A DNA stretch of 5,547 nucleotides, from positions 1 to 5,547 of the forward strand of contig JAKAYH010000184.1 in assembly GCA_021826835.1 (NCBI GenBank), written 5' to 3'. The translations under genes and the position numbers were made by a program. The DNA is from Thermoplasmata archaeon (lineage in GTDB: Archaea; Thermoplasmatota; Thermoplasmata; Thermoplasmatales; Thermoplasmataceae). Shown one piece after another: positions 1-5,547 of this stretch. The notes under the pieces were generated by a model, which ran no database searches, was not told the origin of the DNA, and saw only the letters and a list, made by a program, of their open reading frames with translations. The number at the start of each line of letters is the position of its first letter. Position 1 is the first letter of the stretch.

Positions 1-851
1 TTATCTCCAGGTTTTTTGTTGGACTGGGTTCTGCATTTTTCTTCTCATCTGGAATCGGCGTCCTGAACGATCTTGACAACACAAATTATTCAAGAAACAT
101 AGCAGCTTTCAATACTGCATTTTCAGTGGGAGGGGGTGTTGGAGTAATTTCTTATTCAATCGGCATTCTGTATTTCAACTGGCAGTCCTTGTTATTGTGG
201 GGTGGGGTTCTGACTCTGATATTCACCATAGCTGCTATCATCTTAATTCCTGAATCCCCACACGCCAACTACAGATCAGATCTGATTAGAAATGTAAAAG
301 GAAGATTAACCTCGAAACCACTTATACTTCTTTCTTTATCCTTATCAGGTTATTGGGGTTTGAACTTCACATTTGAGGAATATGAGAAGCCATTTGCAGG
401 AATACTCAATTTTCCATCATCCATATCTGGACTAATAGGGGGCCTCACACTTTTTGCAGGTCTTCTTGGCCTGATAGTTTTTAAGAAGATATCACTGAGG
501 AAACCATCACTGATTCTGCCAGTATTGCTTTTGATAGTATCTGTATCCATCGCATTTCAGGCTTCAGGAATTGCTCTATATCTATTCTACACCGCTGTGA
601 TTGGTGGAACACTCAGTGTGATTCTCTTCTCGCTGGAATACTCCTATGTTGTAAAATTAGAGATGGAGCAGAGATTTGTTCCCTTGGGCATCTCGATTAT
701 GAACGCAATTCAAATTGCAGTTGGGTCTGCCATAACCTTTATTTTTGGGTATTTCTTCGCAACGAATCACTATTCTTCATGGATAATGCTTGGAGCAATA
801 AGCCTTCTTTTTTATCCACTTGGCATCAGAACAATAAAGAACGTATCTTAG
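1..851 (+). CDS. MFS-family permease, 5' end missing (TM4-TM12 visible)
   Basis: The reading frame is open from base 3 through the window edge to a TAG at 849-851, so 282 residues are visible and the start lies outside; the internal GTG at 126 is not the real start. It is a polytopic inner-membrane transporter. The visible part begins with R3-F-F-V-G7-L-G, which fits the RxxxG motif of MFS helix 4. A glycine-rich helix 5 follows (visible residues about 36-58, containing VGGGVGV), then helix 6, a hydrophilic central loop (about 85-100), and six further hydrophobic segments, the normal C-terminal half of a 12-helix MFS protein. About 100 N-terminal residues, including motif A, must lie upstream. 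Helix 7 carries an unusual acidic cluster (FTFEEYEKPF). Substrate cannot be told. The stop overlaps that of the convergent MFS gene. Family assignment is fairly secure; transport direction and substrate are unknown. Confidence 0.8.
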   Translation, partial: ISRFFVGLGSAFFFSSGIGVLNDLDNTNYSRNIAAFNTAFSVGGGVGVISYSIGILYFNWQSLLLWGGVLTLIFTIAAIILIPESPHANYRSDLIRNVKGRLTSKPLILLSLSLSGYWGLNFTFEEYEKPFAGILNFPSSISGLIGGLTLFAGLLGLIVFKKISLRKPSLILPVLLLIVSVSIAFQASGIALYLFYTAVIGGTLSVILFSLEYSYVVKLEMEQRFVPLGISIMNAIQIAVGSAITFIFGYFFATNHYSSWIMLGAISLLFYPLGIRTIKNVS

Positions 852-2065
852 TTTGTGTGCTCTGCAAGCCTTATCTTGTTCCACAATGGTATAAAAACTA
901 TGAAAAAGATTGTGCCTAATATCATAAAGGGAAACCACATCATTCTAAGATCTCCGCTATATACGGTGAGAAAAATCGTTCCAATGACAGGTGCAATCGG
1001 ATAAATAAGGCCAGTCAGAACCTGAAATGATGTAAAATACTGCCCTCTCTTTTCAGGCGGAGATATTCTGCTCACAATGGTGTTTATCGATGGGGACATT
1101 AAATTCTCACCAAGAGTGATTATTATTGTGTCGATTACCAGAAACTGGAATCCCTCAAAGAACGGTAGAAGGGAAAAAGCTCCTAAATAAAGTAGGTATC
1201 CAAGATTTAATTTTACTATTTCATTTGTGGATTTAACAAGCCTGTTCATAGGAATCTGCCCAAGCGTGACAACGACACCGTTGACTGAGTAGAGTAAACC
1301 TATCTGAAAATTAGTCATCCCGTCTGCCATTTTCCAGAACAGACTCAGGGTGGTTCCCCACTGACCTAAAATCAAATAAAAGAGAGATATGAGTATTGAA
1401 GCAACAAAGAATGGACGGTATTTAAACGCATTGAACAGGTCGTTCCTGGTTGTGGTCTCATTGATCGGACGATTGATTTTATCCTTCGGAAGGTATTTCA
1501 GGTATACAGCAAATTCCAGGATAGAAGAGAAGGCGGTTATTAGAAAAATATATCCAAAACCTATGCCTGCTATAAATCCTCCTATGGATGGACCTATGGA
1601 AAATCCAAGATTTTGAAAAATCCTTACCACGCTGAATGCAGAATCCCTTTCGCGGAATGAAGTGGCGTTTGATATGAGAACGTTGTCCGCAGCACCTATA
1701 ATGTTCATCAGCGGTTCGCTGGCAATCAGAAGAATATAAATTATGTATACAGAAGCACTCATGAAGACACTTATGGTTAACACAAATAGGAGCGACGTGA
1801 GAAGAACACTACTGTAAGTTATGATCTTTCTTGGTCCTCTTTTATCAATTAAAACGCCCGAAACCAGCGTCAGAGGTAATGATATGATCGCCATCAGAAA
1901 AATGACAACACCAATGGTAATGTATGGAATCCCCCTCTCCTCTAACAGGTAAAGCGGCAGAAATATCCACATCTGTGATCTTGCCAGAACCCTGATGAAC
2001 TGATTAAGGGAAACGACCATTATCCCCTTTCTTCTTAAAATATTCAAAGTGGAACTATTTTCCAA
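848..2065 (-). CDS. MFS transporter, DHA1-like drug/proton antiporter type
   Basis: A complete 405-residue protein, normal length for a 12-helix MFS carrier of the cytoplasmic membrane. Diagnostic motifs are seen. Motif A between helices 2 and 3 is G70-VLI-D74-KRG-P-R-K80. Helix 5 has a clean motif C, G154-FSI-G158-P159-SI-G162-G163, which in characterised families marks proton-driven drug exporters. The helix 10-11 loop reads S335-PPEKRG341, common in MdtH-like permeases. A hydrophilic central loop lies at about 192-216. The start chosen is TTG at 2063-2065: a TGA lies two codons upstream in frame and AGGTGA sits three bases before it. The ATG of M16 (2018-2020), preceded by AAGGGGATA, is a reasonable alternative that removes only a basic N-terminal tail. 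It lies 108 bp downstream of the co-directional radical SAM gene. Efflux is inferred from motif C; the cargo is unknown. Confidence 0.88.
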   Translation of the reverse strand: MENSSTLNILRRKGIMVVSLNQFIRVLARSQMWIFLPLYLLEERGIPYITIGVVIFLMAIISLPLTLVSGVLIDKRGPRKIITYSSVLLTSLLFVLTISVFMSASVYIIYILLIASEPLMNIIGAADNVLISNATSFRERDSAFSVVRIFQNLGFSIGPSIGGFIAGIGFGYIFLITAFSSILEFAVYLKYLPKDKINRPINETTTRNDLFNAFKYRPFFVASILISLFYLILGQWGTTLSLFWKMADGMTNFQIGLLYSVNGVVVTLGQIPMNRLVKSTNEIVKLNLGYLLYLGAFSLLPFFEGFQFLVIDTIIITLGENLMSPSINTIVSRISPPEKRGQYFTSFQVLTGLIYPIAPVIGTIFLTVYSGDLRMMWFPFMILGTIFFIVFIPLWNKIRLAEHTN

Positions 2066-2068
2066 TAT

Positions 2069-2074
2069 TCACCT
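2069..2074 (-). promoter_or_regulatory. Shine-Dalgarno of the MFS gene (supports the TTG start)
   Basis: On the minus strand AGGTGA lies three bases ahead of the TTG at 2065. It matches the sequence complementary to the archaeal 16S rRNA 3' end. It favours the TTG over the internal ATG 45 bases downstream, although the spacing is on the short side. Confidence 0.5.
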
Positions 2075-2122
2075 GAACGCATATATCATCCGTGGATATA
2101 ATGAACACCAAAAAGATCGGAC

Positions 2123-2132
2123 TTTAATATAT
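2123..2132 (-). promoter_or_regulatory. Candidate TATA box for the MFS gene
   Basis: Read on the minus strand this is ATATATTAAA, an archaeal box-A-like element in the 108-bp gap after the radical SAM gene. Transcription would start about 25 bases on, near 2101, giving a leader of roughly 36 bases that contains the AGGTGA. That geometry is coherent for a leadered mRNA, so the MFS gene may be transcribed independently of the gene upstream. AT-rich background makes chance matches common. Confidence 0.4.
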
Positions 2133-2173
2133 GTTGTTAACCAGAATTATTTTGGCTCACTTTCAGACAATTC

Positions 2174-3250
2174 TCATGCTGGATTGTATATACAAATGGG
2201 ATCACTTGCCAGTGGGTTTCCGGTTTGGGCGTAAGCTCTTGGTCTGGAACCTCCACAAATTTCAAAATATTGGCATTTTCCACATTTACCGGCATATTCG
2301 TTTTTTTCATAAAGTTTCGAAAGCATGGGATTCTCTAAAACGCTGTGTAATTCACTCTTCCTTATATTTCCAATAACAAAGGGAAATAGGCCAGAAATCA
2401 TGACATTGCCATCTGAGGAAACAAACAGCGTTTTTATTCTCCTTCCGTTTTGAGGCTTCTTGATCGTCTTTCTAATATCAATCCCTACCAGTTTCTCCGT
2501 AATAGAAGCTAATTCGTTGAAATAGATTCCTCCGGTAATTGTGTCTGAGTTGGCCAATTGCTCCTTAATCCTTCTGTATTCCGGCCCTTCCACAGTTCTA
2601 ATACTAATATTCGTATTTGATTCTACTCCATACAAAAATTTCAAAAAATCTTCAAACTGTTCACGGTTAATGGATTTTTCCGAAACCCCACGGCCAACAT
2701 TGATGAGGAAAAATACCTCCCACACCTTCACATTCAAATCCAAAAGAGTTTTCAGTATTGCCGGAAAGTCAAAGAAATTTCTCATCATAACTGTAGAATT
2801 CACCTGTAATCTCATTCCGAGGTCTTTCGCCATTTCAATTATGGCAGTTGTATCTCTAAAGGATCCTTTTTTCCTTCTGATGGTGTCGTGCATAGCCGGT
2901 GTTCCGTCAATCGACATAGATAACGATCCTATCCCGTTTTCATTAAGAAAGTCAAGTAACTCGAAACCTAGTAATGGACTGGCAGGAGGGCTGACAGAAA
3001 ATTTAATTCTTCTCATATTCAAGTATTTTATAACAGGAATGAAGTGAGGACTCATGATCGGGTCTCCTCCAGTTAAAATGACCACACACTTATTGTTGAT
3101 TATTTCCATCTCATCTATAATTCTTTCAATCTCCATTAAATTCAAGTCATCCGGATCAGGCGATTCTATGGAGCTGGCTCTGCAATGAATGCAAGAATAC
3201 TCGCAGGCTCGTGTCATCTCAATGAATAGTAGATCTGGTAAATATGTCAT
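2174..3250 (-). CDS. Radical SAM enzyme with C-terminal SPASM/twitch-type cluster (AhbD/NirJ/PqqE-like superfamily)
   Basis: A complete 358-residue cytosolic enzyme. C16-EYS-C20-IH-C23 is the CxxxCxxC that binds the [4Fe-4S] cluster for reductive cleavage of S-adenosylmethionine; T60-GGDP64 is the GGE-type SAM amine motif, and S113-IDG fits the usual barrel strand. The C-terminus has C323-GK-C326-x5-C332-GGSRPRAYA and C353 in a DPIC motif, the pattern of an auxiliary-cluster domain in SPASM/twitch proteins such as the heme synthases AhbC/AhbD and NirJ. The middle (WEVFFLINVGRG at 177-188; TVEGPEYRRI at 219-228) resembles, from memory, the BA_1875-type family TIGR04053, whose reaction is not established to my knowledge. 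ATG at 3248-3250 has no SD and a TATA-like element about 22 bases upstream, so the mRNA is probably leaderless. Candidate roles are porphyrin-side-chain decarboxylation/oxidation or peptide modification; no precursor-peptide gene is seen nearby. Confidence 0.88.
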   Translation of the reverse strand: MTYLPDLLFIEMTRACEYSCIHCRASSIESPDPDDLNLMEIERIIDEMEIINNKCVVILTGGDPIMSPHFIPVIKYLNMRRIKFSVSPPASPLLGFELLDFLNENGIGSLSMSIDGTPAMHDTIRRKKGSFRDTTAIIEMAKDLGMRLQVNSTVMMRNFFDFPAILKTLLDLNVKVWEVFFLINVGRGVSEKSINREQFEDFLKFLYGVESNTNISIRTVEGPEYRRIKEQLANSDTITGGIYFNELASITEKLVGIDIRKTIKKPQNGRRIKTLFVSSDGNVMISGLFPFVIGNIRKSELHSVLENPMLSKLYEKNEYAGKCGKCQYFEICGGSRPRAYAQTGNPLASDPICIYNPA

Positions 3251-3267
3251 AAAAAGTCAAGAGCAAG

Positions 3268-3275
3268 TTATAAAA
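3268..3275 (-). promoter_or_regulatory. TATA-like box of the radical SAM gene
   Basis: On the minus strand TTTTATAA is centred about 22 bases ahead of the ATG at 3250. With no SD in front of that ATG, this fits a leaderless transcript, slightly closer than the usual 24-27 bases. The AT-rich stretch just upstream could shift the true centre outward. Confidence 0.45.
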
Positions 3276-3324
3276 TAATTTGATAAGCTTATATGTACGG
3301 AAATATGGGTGCATTTGGGAAAAA

Positions 3325-3333
3325 TCTTTATCT
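3325..3333 (+). promoter_or_regulatory. Candidate TATA box of rmuC
   Basis: TCTTTATCT preceded by a purine-rich stretch (GGGAAAAA) is centred about 25 bases before the ATG at 3354, the spacing for a leaderless archaeal mRNA; no SD precedes that ATG. A second box, CTTATATG at about 3288-3295, would start transcription near 3316 and leave a leader of about 38 bases without an SD, so it is less attractive for this start. Confidence 0.4.
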
Positions 3334-3353
3334 GTCTGACACATGGCATACCT

Positions 3354-4514
3354 ATGGCACTTGATGACTTCATCTATGGTTTTATAGTGGGTGCTATTGT
3401 GTTCGTACCTTTAGTTTTTGCTGTATCATATAAGATTTTTGAAAATATGAATATGAAGAGTGAAAGATCAGCCAGGAGTATTGCCCTCGAAATAATAAGG
3501 GAGACAGGGATGGAAAACGAAAATGTCTCAAAACTTTTAGCGCAGAATGTGTCTTCTTCCACGGAGACGATTCTTGAGAAAAAGCAGGCAGAAATTAATT
3601 CAGTCATAAAACCACTAACTGATTCACTAACGCAATTTCAAAAGAAGGTTGAGGAAATTGAAAAGTCAAGAATTGAGGACACTACCAGTATAAGGGATCT
3701 TTTAAGAGAAATGGCAGTTGCAAATCAAAGAGTATCGGATGAGGCTCAGCATTTGAACAATATTCTGAGGAATTCTGTGAACAGGGGGAGATGGGGAGAA
3801 CTGACCCTACGGCGTATAGTAGAAATTACTGGACTTAAACCAAGAATTGATTTTGAGGAACAGGTTTTTCTCTCAAACGAAGCCAGGCCTGATATGGTTG
3901 TTCATTTACCGGGAAACAGAGAAATTATAATCGATTCGAAAGCTCCGTATAAGAAATATCTTGAATATATGGAATCCGATAACGAGGGTCTGTCTAAAAA
4001 GTTAATCAAAGAGTATGCAGATGACATCAGAGAGCACATAAGAAACCTGGGAAGCAAGAAATATACGTCCCAATTAAGAGGGTCTGCTGATTTTGTCGTA
4101 ATGTTTCTCCCAGAGGAATCCATGATTTCTGCTGCCATTGCGGGAGACCCTAATATTTTTGAGTACGGGATATCACAGAATGTTATAGTTTCTACTCCAA
4201 TGACACTTATTGGCCTCCTCAGGATTGTGAATTTAGGGTGGCAGGAGAGGACCATAATGGAAAACAGTGAAAATATTTTGATACTGGCTAAGGAGCTTCA
4301 TGAAAGGCTGAGGCTGCTAATGGATAAAATCGGTAACCTGGGCAAAAGTATTGATAATGCTATGAAAAATTATAATGGAATGATCTCTACGTTTGAATCC
4401 AGAGTGATCCCATCTATTAGAAAACTTGAAGATATGGGAAGCATGAAGCAAATCAAAATTGAAATGAAACCTTTTGATGAGATAGAAACAATGAAAGAAG
4501 ATCGGTGGGCTTAA
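3354..4514 (+). CDS. rmuC: RmuC-family DNA recombination/maintenance protein
   Basis: A 386-residue protein with the full RmuC layout: a hydrophobic N-terminal anchor (about 7-27), a long helical, charge-rich segment likely to form a coiled coil (about 40-140), and the conserved core. Core motifs seen are R144-GRWGEL150, R178-PD-MVVHLP, I191-IIDSKAPY199 (D180, D194 and K196 form a PD-(D/E)XK-like nuclease signature), D247-FVVMFLPEES and T281-PMTLIGLLR290 followed by W296. Bacterial RmuC limits recombination at inverted repeats; the biochemical activity is inferred from the nuclease fold, not shown here. I chose ATG 3354 because the hydrophobic helix then begins as usual and a TATA-like box lies about 25 bases upstream; a GTG at 3309 would add 15 residues (MHLGKIFICLTHGIP) untypical of the family. 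It is divergent from the radical SAM gene and separated by 253 bp from the Rieske gene, so probably monocistronic. Confidence 0.9.
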   Translation: MALDDFIYGFIVGAIVFVPLVFAVSYKIFENMNMKSERSARSIALEIIRETGMENENVSKLLAQNVSSSTETILEKKQAEINSVIKPLTDSLTQFQKKVEEIEKSRIEDTTSIRDLLREMAVANQRVSDEAQHLNNILRNSVNRGRWGELTLRRIVEITGLKPRIDFEEQVFLSNEARPDMVVHLPGNREIIIDSKAPYKKYLEYMESDNEGLSKKLIKEYADDIREHIRNLGSKKYTSQLRGSADFVVMFLPEESMISAAIAGDPNIFEYGISQNVIVSTPMTLIGLLRIVNLGWQERTIMENSENILILAKELHERLRLLMDKIGNLGKSIDNAMKNYNGMISTFESRVIPSIRKLEDMGSMKQIKIEMKPFDEIETMKEDRWA

Positions 4515-4708
4515 ACTCTAAATGTACAGAAATATTGTAAAAGTCGACTCAAATCAATTAAAAATCATATTTTTCTCAATTGTTATAAAAGTCTATATCG
4601 GGATATTTGAGAGAATTCTTTTCAATCGATTTTTTCACTGGAAATAGAATATCTCGTTTTAAGTGAACAAAAGATATTGTCCTTCTATTAATAACTTTTA
4701 GAAAGTAT

Positions 4709-4766
4709 TATGTGATTTTCGTAATCAAATAGAAAACAATTTTAAACATTAATTCCATATCACATA
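4709..4766. repeat. 8-bp inverted repeat flanking the Rieske TATA box
   Basis: TATGTGAT at 4709-4716 and its exact reverse complement ATCACATA at 4759-4766 bracket the TATA box. The right arm ends one base before the ATG. This could be a pair of operator half-sites or a chance match in AT-rich DNA; the repeat itself is certain, its role is not. Confidence 0.3.
4740..4747 (+). promoter_or_regulatory. TATA box of the Rieske operon (leaderless)
   Basis: TTTTAAAC is centred 24-25 bases before the ATG at 4768, the textbook distance for an archaeal transcript that begins at the start codon. No SD precedes the ATG (CCATATCACATAG), which agrees with a leaderless first gene. It is the best-formed promoter in the window. 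Confidence 0.6.
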
Positions 4767-4767
4767 G

Positions 4768-5526
4768 ATGACAGGAGAACAAGATCCATCAAGAAGAGGT
4801 TTTCTGAAGGTTCTCGTCGGTCTTTCTGCAGTAGTTGCAGCAGGTGGCCTTGGAAAAGGTGTAGTACAAAATCTTGTAACTCCATCTGTTGGTTTGACGA
4901 GCTTTCCTGAAACACAGCTATACTGGGTAAACCCCAGTTCAGGTAACACGGCGCCGGTGCCTTTAAAGTCAGAAGATTTTCCCGTTGAAAGTCCCCTTAT
5001 CTGGATTTATTACTACCCCTTATCTGATGAGCCTAATTTTATAATAAAGTTCAGTACAAAGGTAGAGCCAGTCACTGTAACCATTGATGCCACTGGTACG
5101 ACATTTCCATCTCCGGGTGGAGTAGGTAAGGATTCAAACATAGTATCTTTCAGTGCCATATGCCAGCATCTGGGATGTATTCCTCCGGTAATTCATTACT
5201 CTCCTAAATCGGAATACAGCGCACTTCCCGCAAACGTGCAGGCGGCAATAAAATCTGAAAATCAAAATGGAGACCTTGATCATGGCGTGATTCATTGCAA
5301 TTGTCATGGAAGTACATACAATCCATTTATGGGAGCAGGCATTGTTACACATCCCACATACAGGCCCTTGCCAAATGTAATATTGAAGTGGGACCCCATA
5401 ACAGATTATCTCTATGCTAAGAAGCTGATTGGTCCAGTCGTCTTTGGACATCCATCAGATCTCACGGGGGGCAACGCGATTTCTAATTTGAAGAAAGCCA
5501 CAGTATTCAAAATGAGTTCCAGCTGA
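4768..5526 (+). CDS. Rieske [2Fe-2S] protein, Tat-exported and membrane-anchored (SoxF/bc1-type)
   Basis: A 252-residue respiratory electron carrier that would take electrons from quinol and pass them on at the outer face of the membrane. The N-terminus has a twin-arginine signal, S8-RRGFLK14, followed by a hydrophobic segment (about 15-36) with no clear cleavage site, so it likely remains as an anchor. Box I is C132-Q-H134-LG-C137; box II is C177-N-C179-H180-GS182-T-Y184. By homology C132, H134, C177 and H180 bind the cluster, C137-C179 form the disulfide, and S182 and Y184 correspond to the residues that raise the redox potential in bc1 Rieske proteins. The 39 residues between the boxes are far more than in mitochondrial proteins, an archaeal-style insertion. 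A Pro-rich loop (T194-HPTYRPLP) follows box II. It heads an operon: a leaderless promoter lies upstream, and another gene starts 9 bases downstream. Assignment is secure; the exact complex is inferred. Confidence 0.95.
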   Translation: MTGEQDPSRRGFLKVLVGLSAVVAAGGLGKGVVQNLVTPSVGLTSFPETQLYWVNPSSGNTAPVPLKSEDFPVESPLIWIYYYPLSDEPNFIIKFSTKVEPVTVTIDATGTTFPSPGGVGKDSNIVSFSAICQHLGCIPPVIHYSPKSEYSALPANVQAAIKSENQNGDLDHGVIHCNCHGSTYNPFMGAGIVTHPTYRPLPNVILKWDPITDYLYAKKLIGPVVFGHPSDLTGGNAISNLKKATVFKMSSS

Positions 5527-5530
5527 GGTG
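5525..5530 (+). promoter_or_regulatory. Shine-Dalgarno of the gene after Rieske
   Basis: GAGGTG overlaps the last two bases of the Rieske TGA and lies five bases before the ATG at 5536. A strong SD on an internal gene, against none on the first gene, is the usual archaeal operon pattern and indicates co-transcription. Confidence 0.7.
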
Positions 5531-5535
5531 CTACT

Positions 5536-5547
5536 ATGAGTATAGAT
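5536..5547 (+). CDS. Start of next gene (first four codons only)
   Basis: ATG AGT ATA GAT (MSID) begins 9 bases after the Rieske stop behind a well-placed SD, and runs off the window. Four residues say nothing about function. From context, cytochrome b of the same quinol-oxidising complex is the most likely product, because Rieske and cytochrome b genes are usually adjacent; this is inference only. Confidence 0.6.

Larger units (their letters stand above)
4515..4767. other. AT-rich intergenic gap between rmuC and the Rieske gene
   Basis: This 253-bp stretch holds no recognisable gene or structural RNA. It contains T-runs at 4570-4574 and 4630-4635 that could end the rmuC transcript, since archaeal termination often uses oligo-T on the coding strand. 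A TTATAAAA at 4583-4590 is a possible extra TATA box. There is a short palindrome, ATATC-GG-GATAT, at 4595-4606, an 8-bp inverted repeat straddling the Rieske promoter, and an unsupported 41-codon open frame at 4522-4647. Confidence 0.6.

Noticed and set aside
126..851. GTG at 126 as the true start of the first permease
   Set aside because: The frame is open to the left edge and the upstream codons read as a normal MFS helix 4 with RxxxG, so the gene is cut by the window rather than starting there.
2066..2173. A precursor-peptide gene for the radical SAM enzyme
   Set aside because: Minus-strand frames here are only about 6-12 codons (for example ATG at 2072-2080 region giving MRSGEYWKIVPL), too short and without a leader-core layout.
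2049..2376. Plus-strand open frames of 61 and 81 codons over the MFS/radical SAM junction
   Set aside because: They overlap the coding ends of two well-supported minus-strand genes, show no family features, and lack credible start signals.
2541..3047. 168-codon plus-strand frame inside the radical SAM gene
   Set aside because: It lies wholly antisense to conserved radical SAM motifs and its sequence shows no recognisable domain; it is a shadow of the real gene.
3902..4255. 117-codon minus-strand frame inside rmuC
   Set aside because: Antisense to the most conserved RmuC core; explained by codon composition.
4709..4766. A bacterial CRP site, because the arms contain TGTGA and TCACA
   Set aside because: CRP sites have a 6-base spacer, not 46 or so, and the window looks archaeal; only the inverted repeat itself is kept as an observation.
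5134..5451. 105-codon minus-strand frame rich in cysteine inside the Rieske gene
   Set aside because: Antisense to the two cluster-binding boxes; the cysteines come from the reverse reading of other codons and form no known motif.

Overview
The window looks like chromosomal DNA of an archaeon, most likely a Thermoplasmatales-type acidophile. The reasons are AT-rich intergenic DNA, arginine codons dominated by AGA/AGG, archaeal TATA-like boxes about 25 bases ahead of starts that lack a Shine-Dalgarno (SD) sequence (leaderless mRNAs), good GGTG-type SDs ahead of other genes, and a Tat-dependent archaeal Rieske protein. The lineage is an inference from style and gene content; no rRNA or other marker gene is present.

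Layout. (1) Bases 1-851, plus strand: the C-terminal three quarters of a major facilitator superfamily (MFS) permease whose 5' end lies outside the window. (2) Bases 848-2065, minus strand: a complete second MFS transporter of drug-exporter type, meeting the first tail to tail with a 4-base overlap of stop codons. (3) Bases 2174-3250, minus strand: a radical SAM enzyme with a C-terminal SPASM/twitch-type cysteine cluster, upstream of and co-directional with the second MFS gene. (4) A 103-bp divergent promoter region. (5) Bases 3354-4514, plus strand: an RmuC-family protein with a membrane anchor, coiled coil and PD-(D/E)XK-like nuclease core. (6) A 253-bp AT-rich gap with the promoter of the next unit. 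(7) Bases 4768-5526, plus strand: a Tat-exported, membrane-anchored Rieske iron-sulfur protein. (8) The first four codons of another gene, whose SD overlaps the Rieske stop region.

Functionally the window combines membrane transport, an orphan radical SAM reaction, DNA maintenance, and the start of a respiratory operon, probably Rieske plus cytochrome b of a bc1-like quinol-oxidising complex. The two minus-strand genes may form a unit (an enzyme and an exporter), but the MFS gene also has its own plausible promoter. I see no mobile element, CRISPR array, tRNA or rRNA, and no convincing new multi-gene system. The least explained parts are the radical SAM/MFS pair and the inverted repeats around two promoters.
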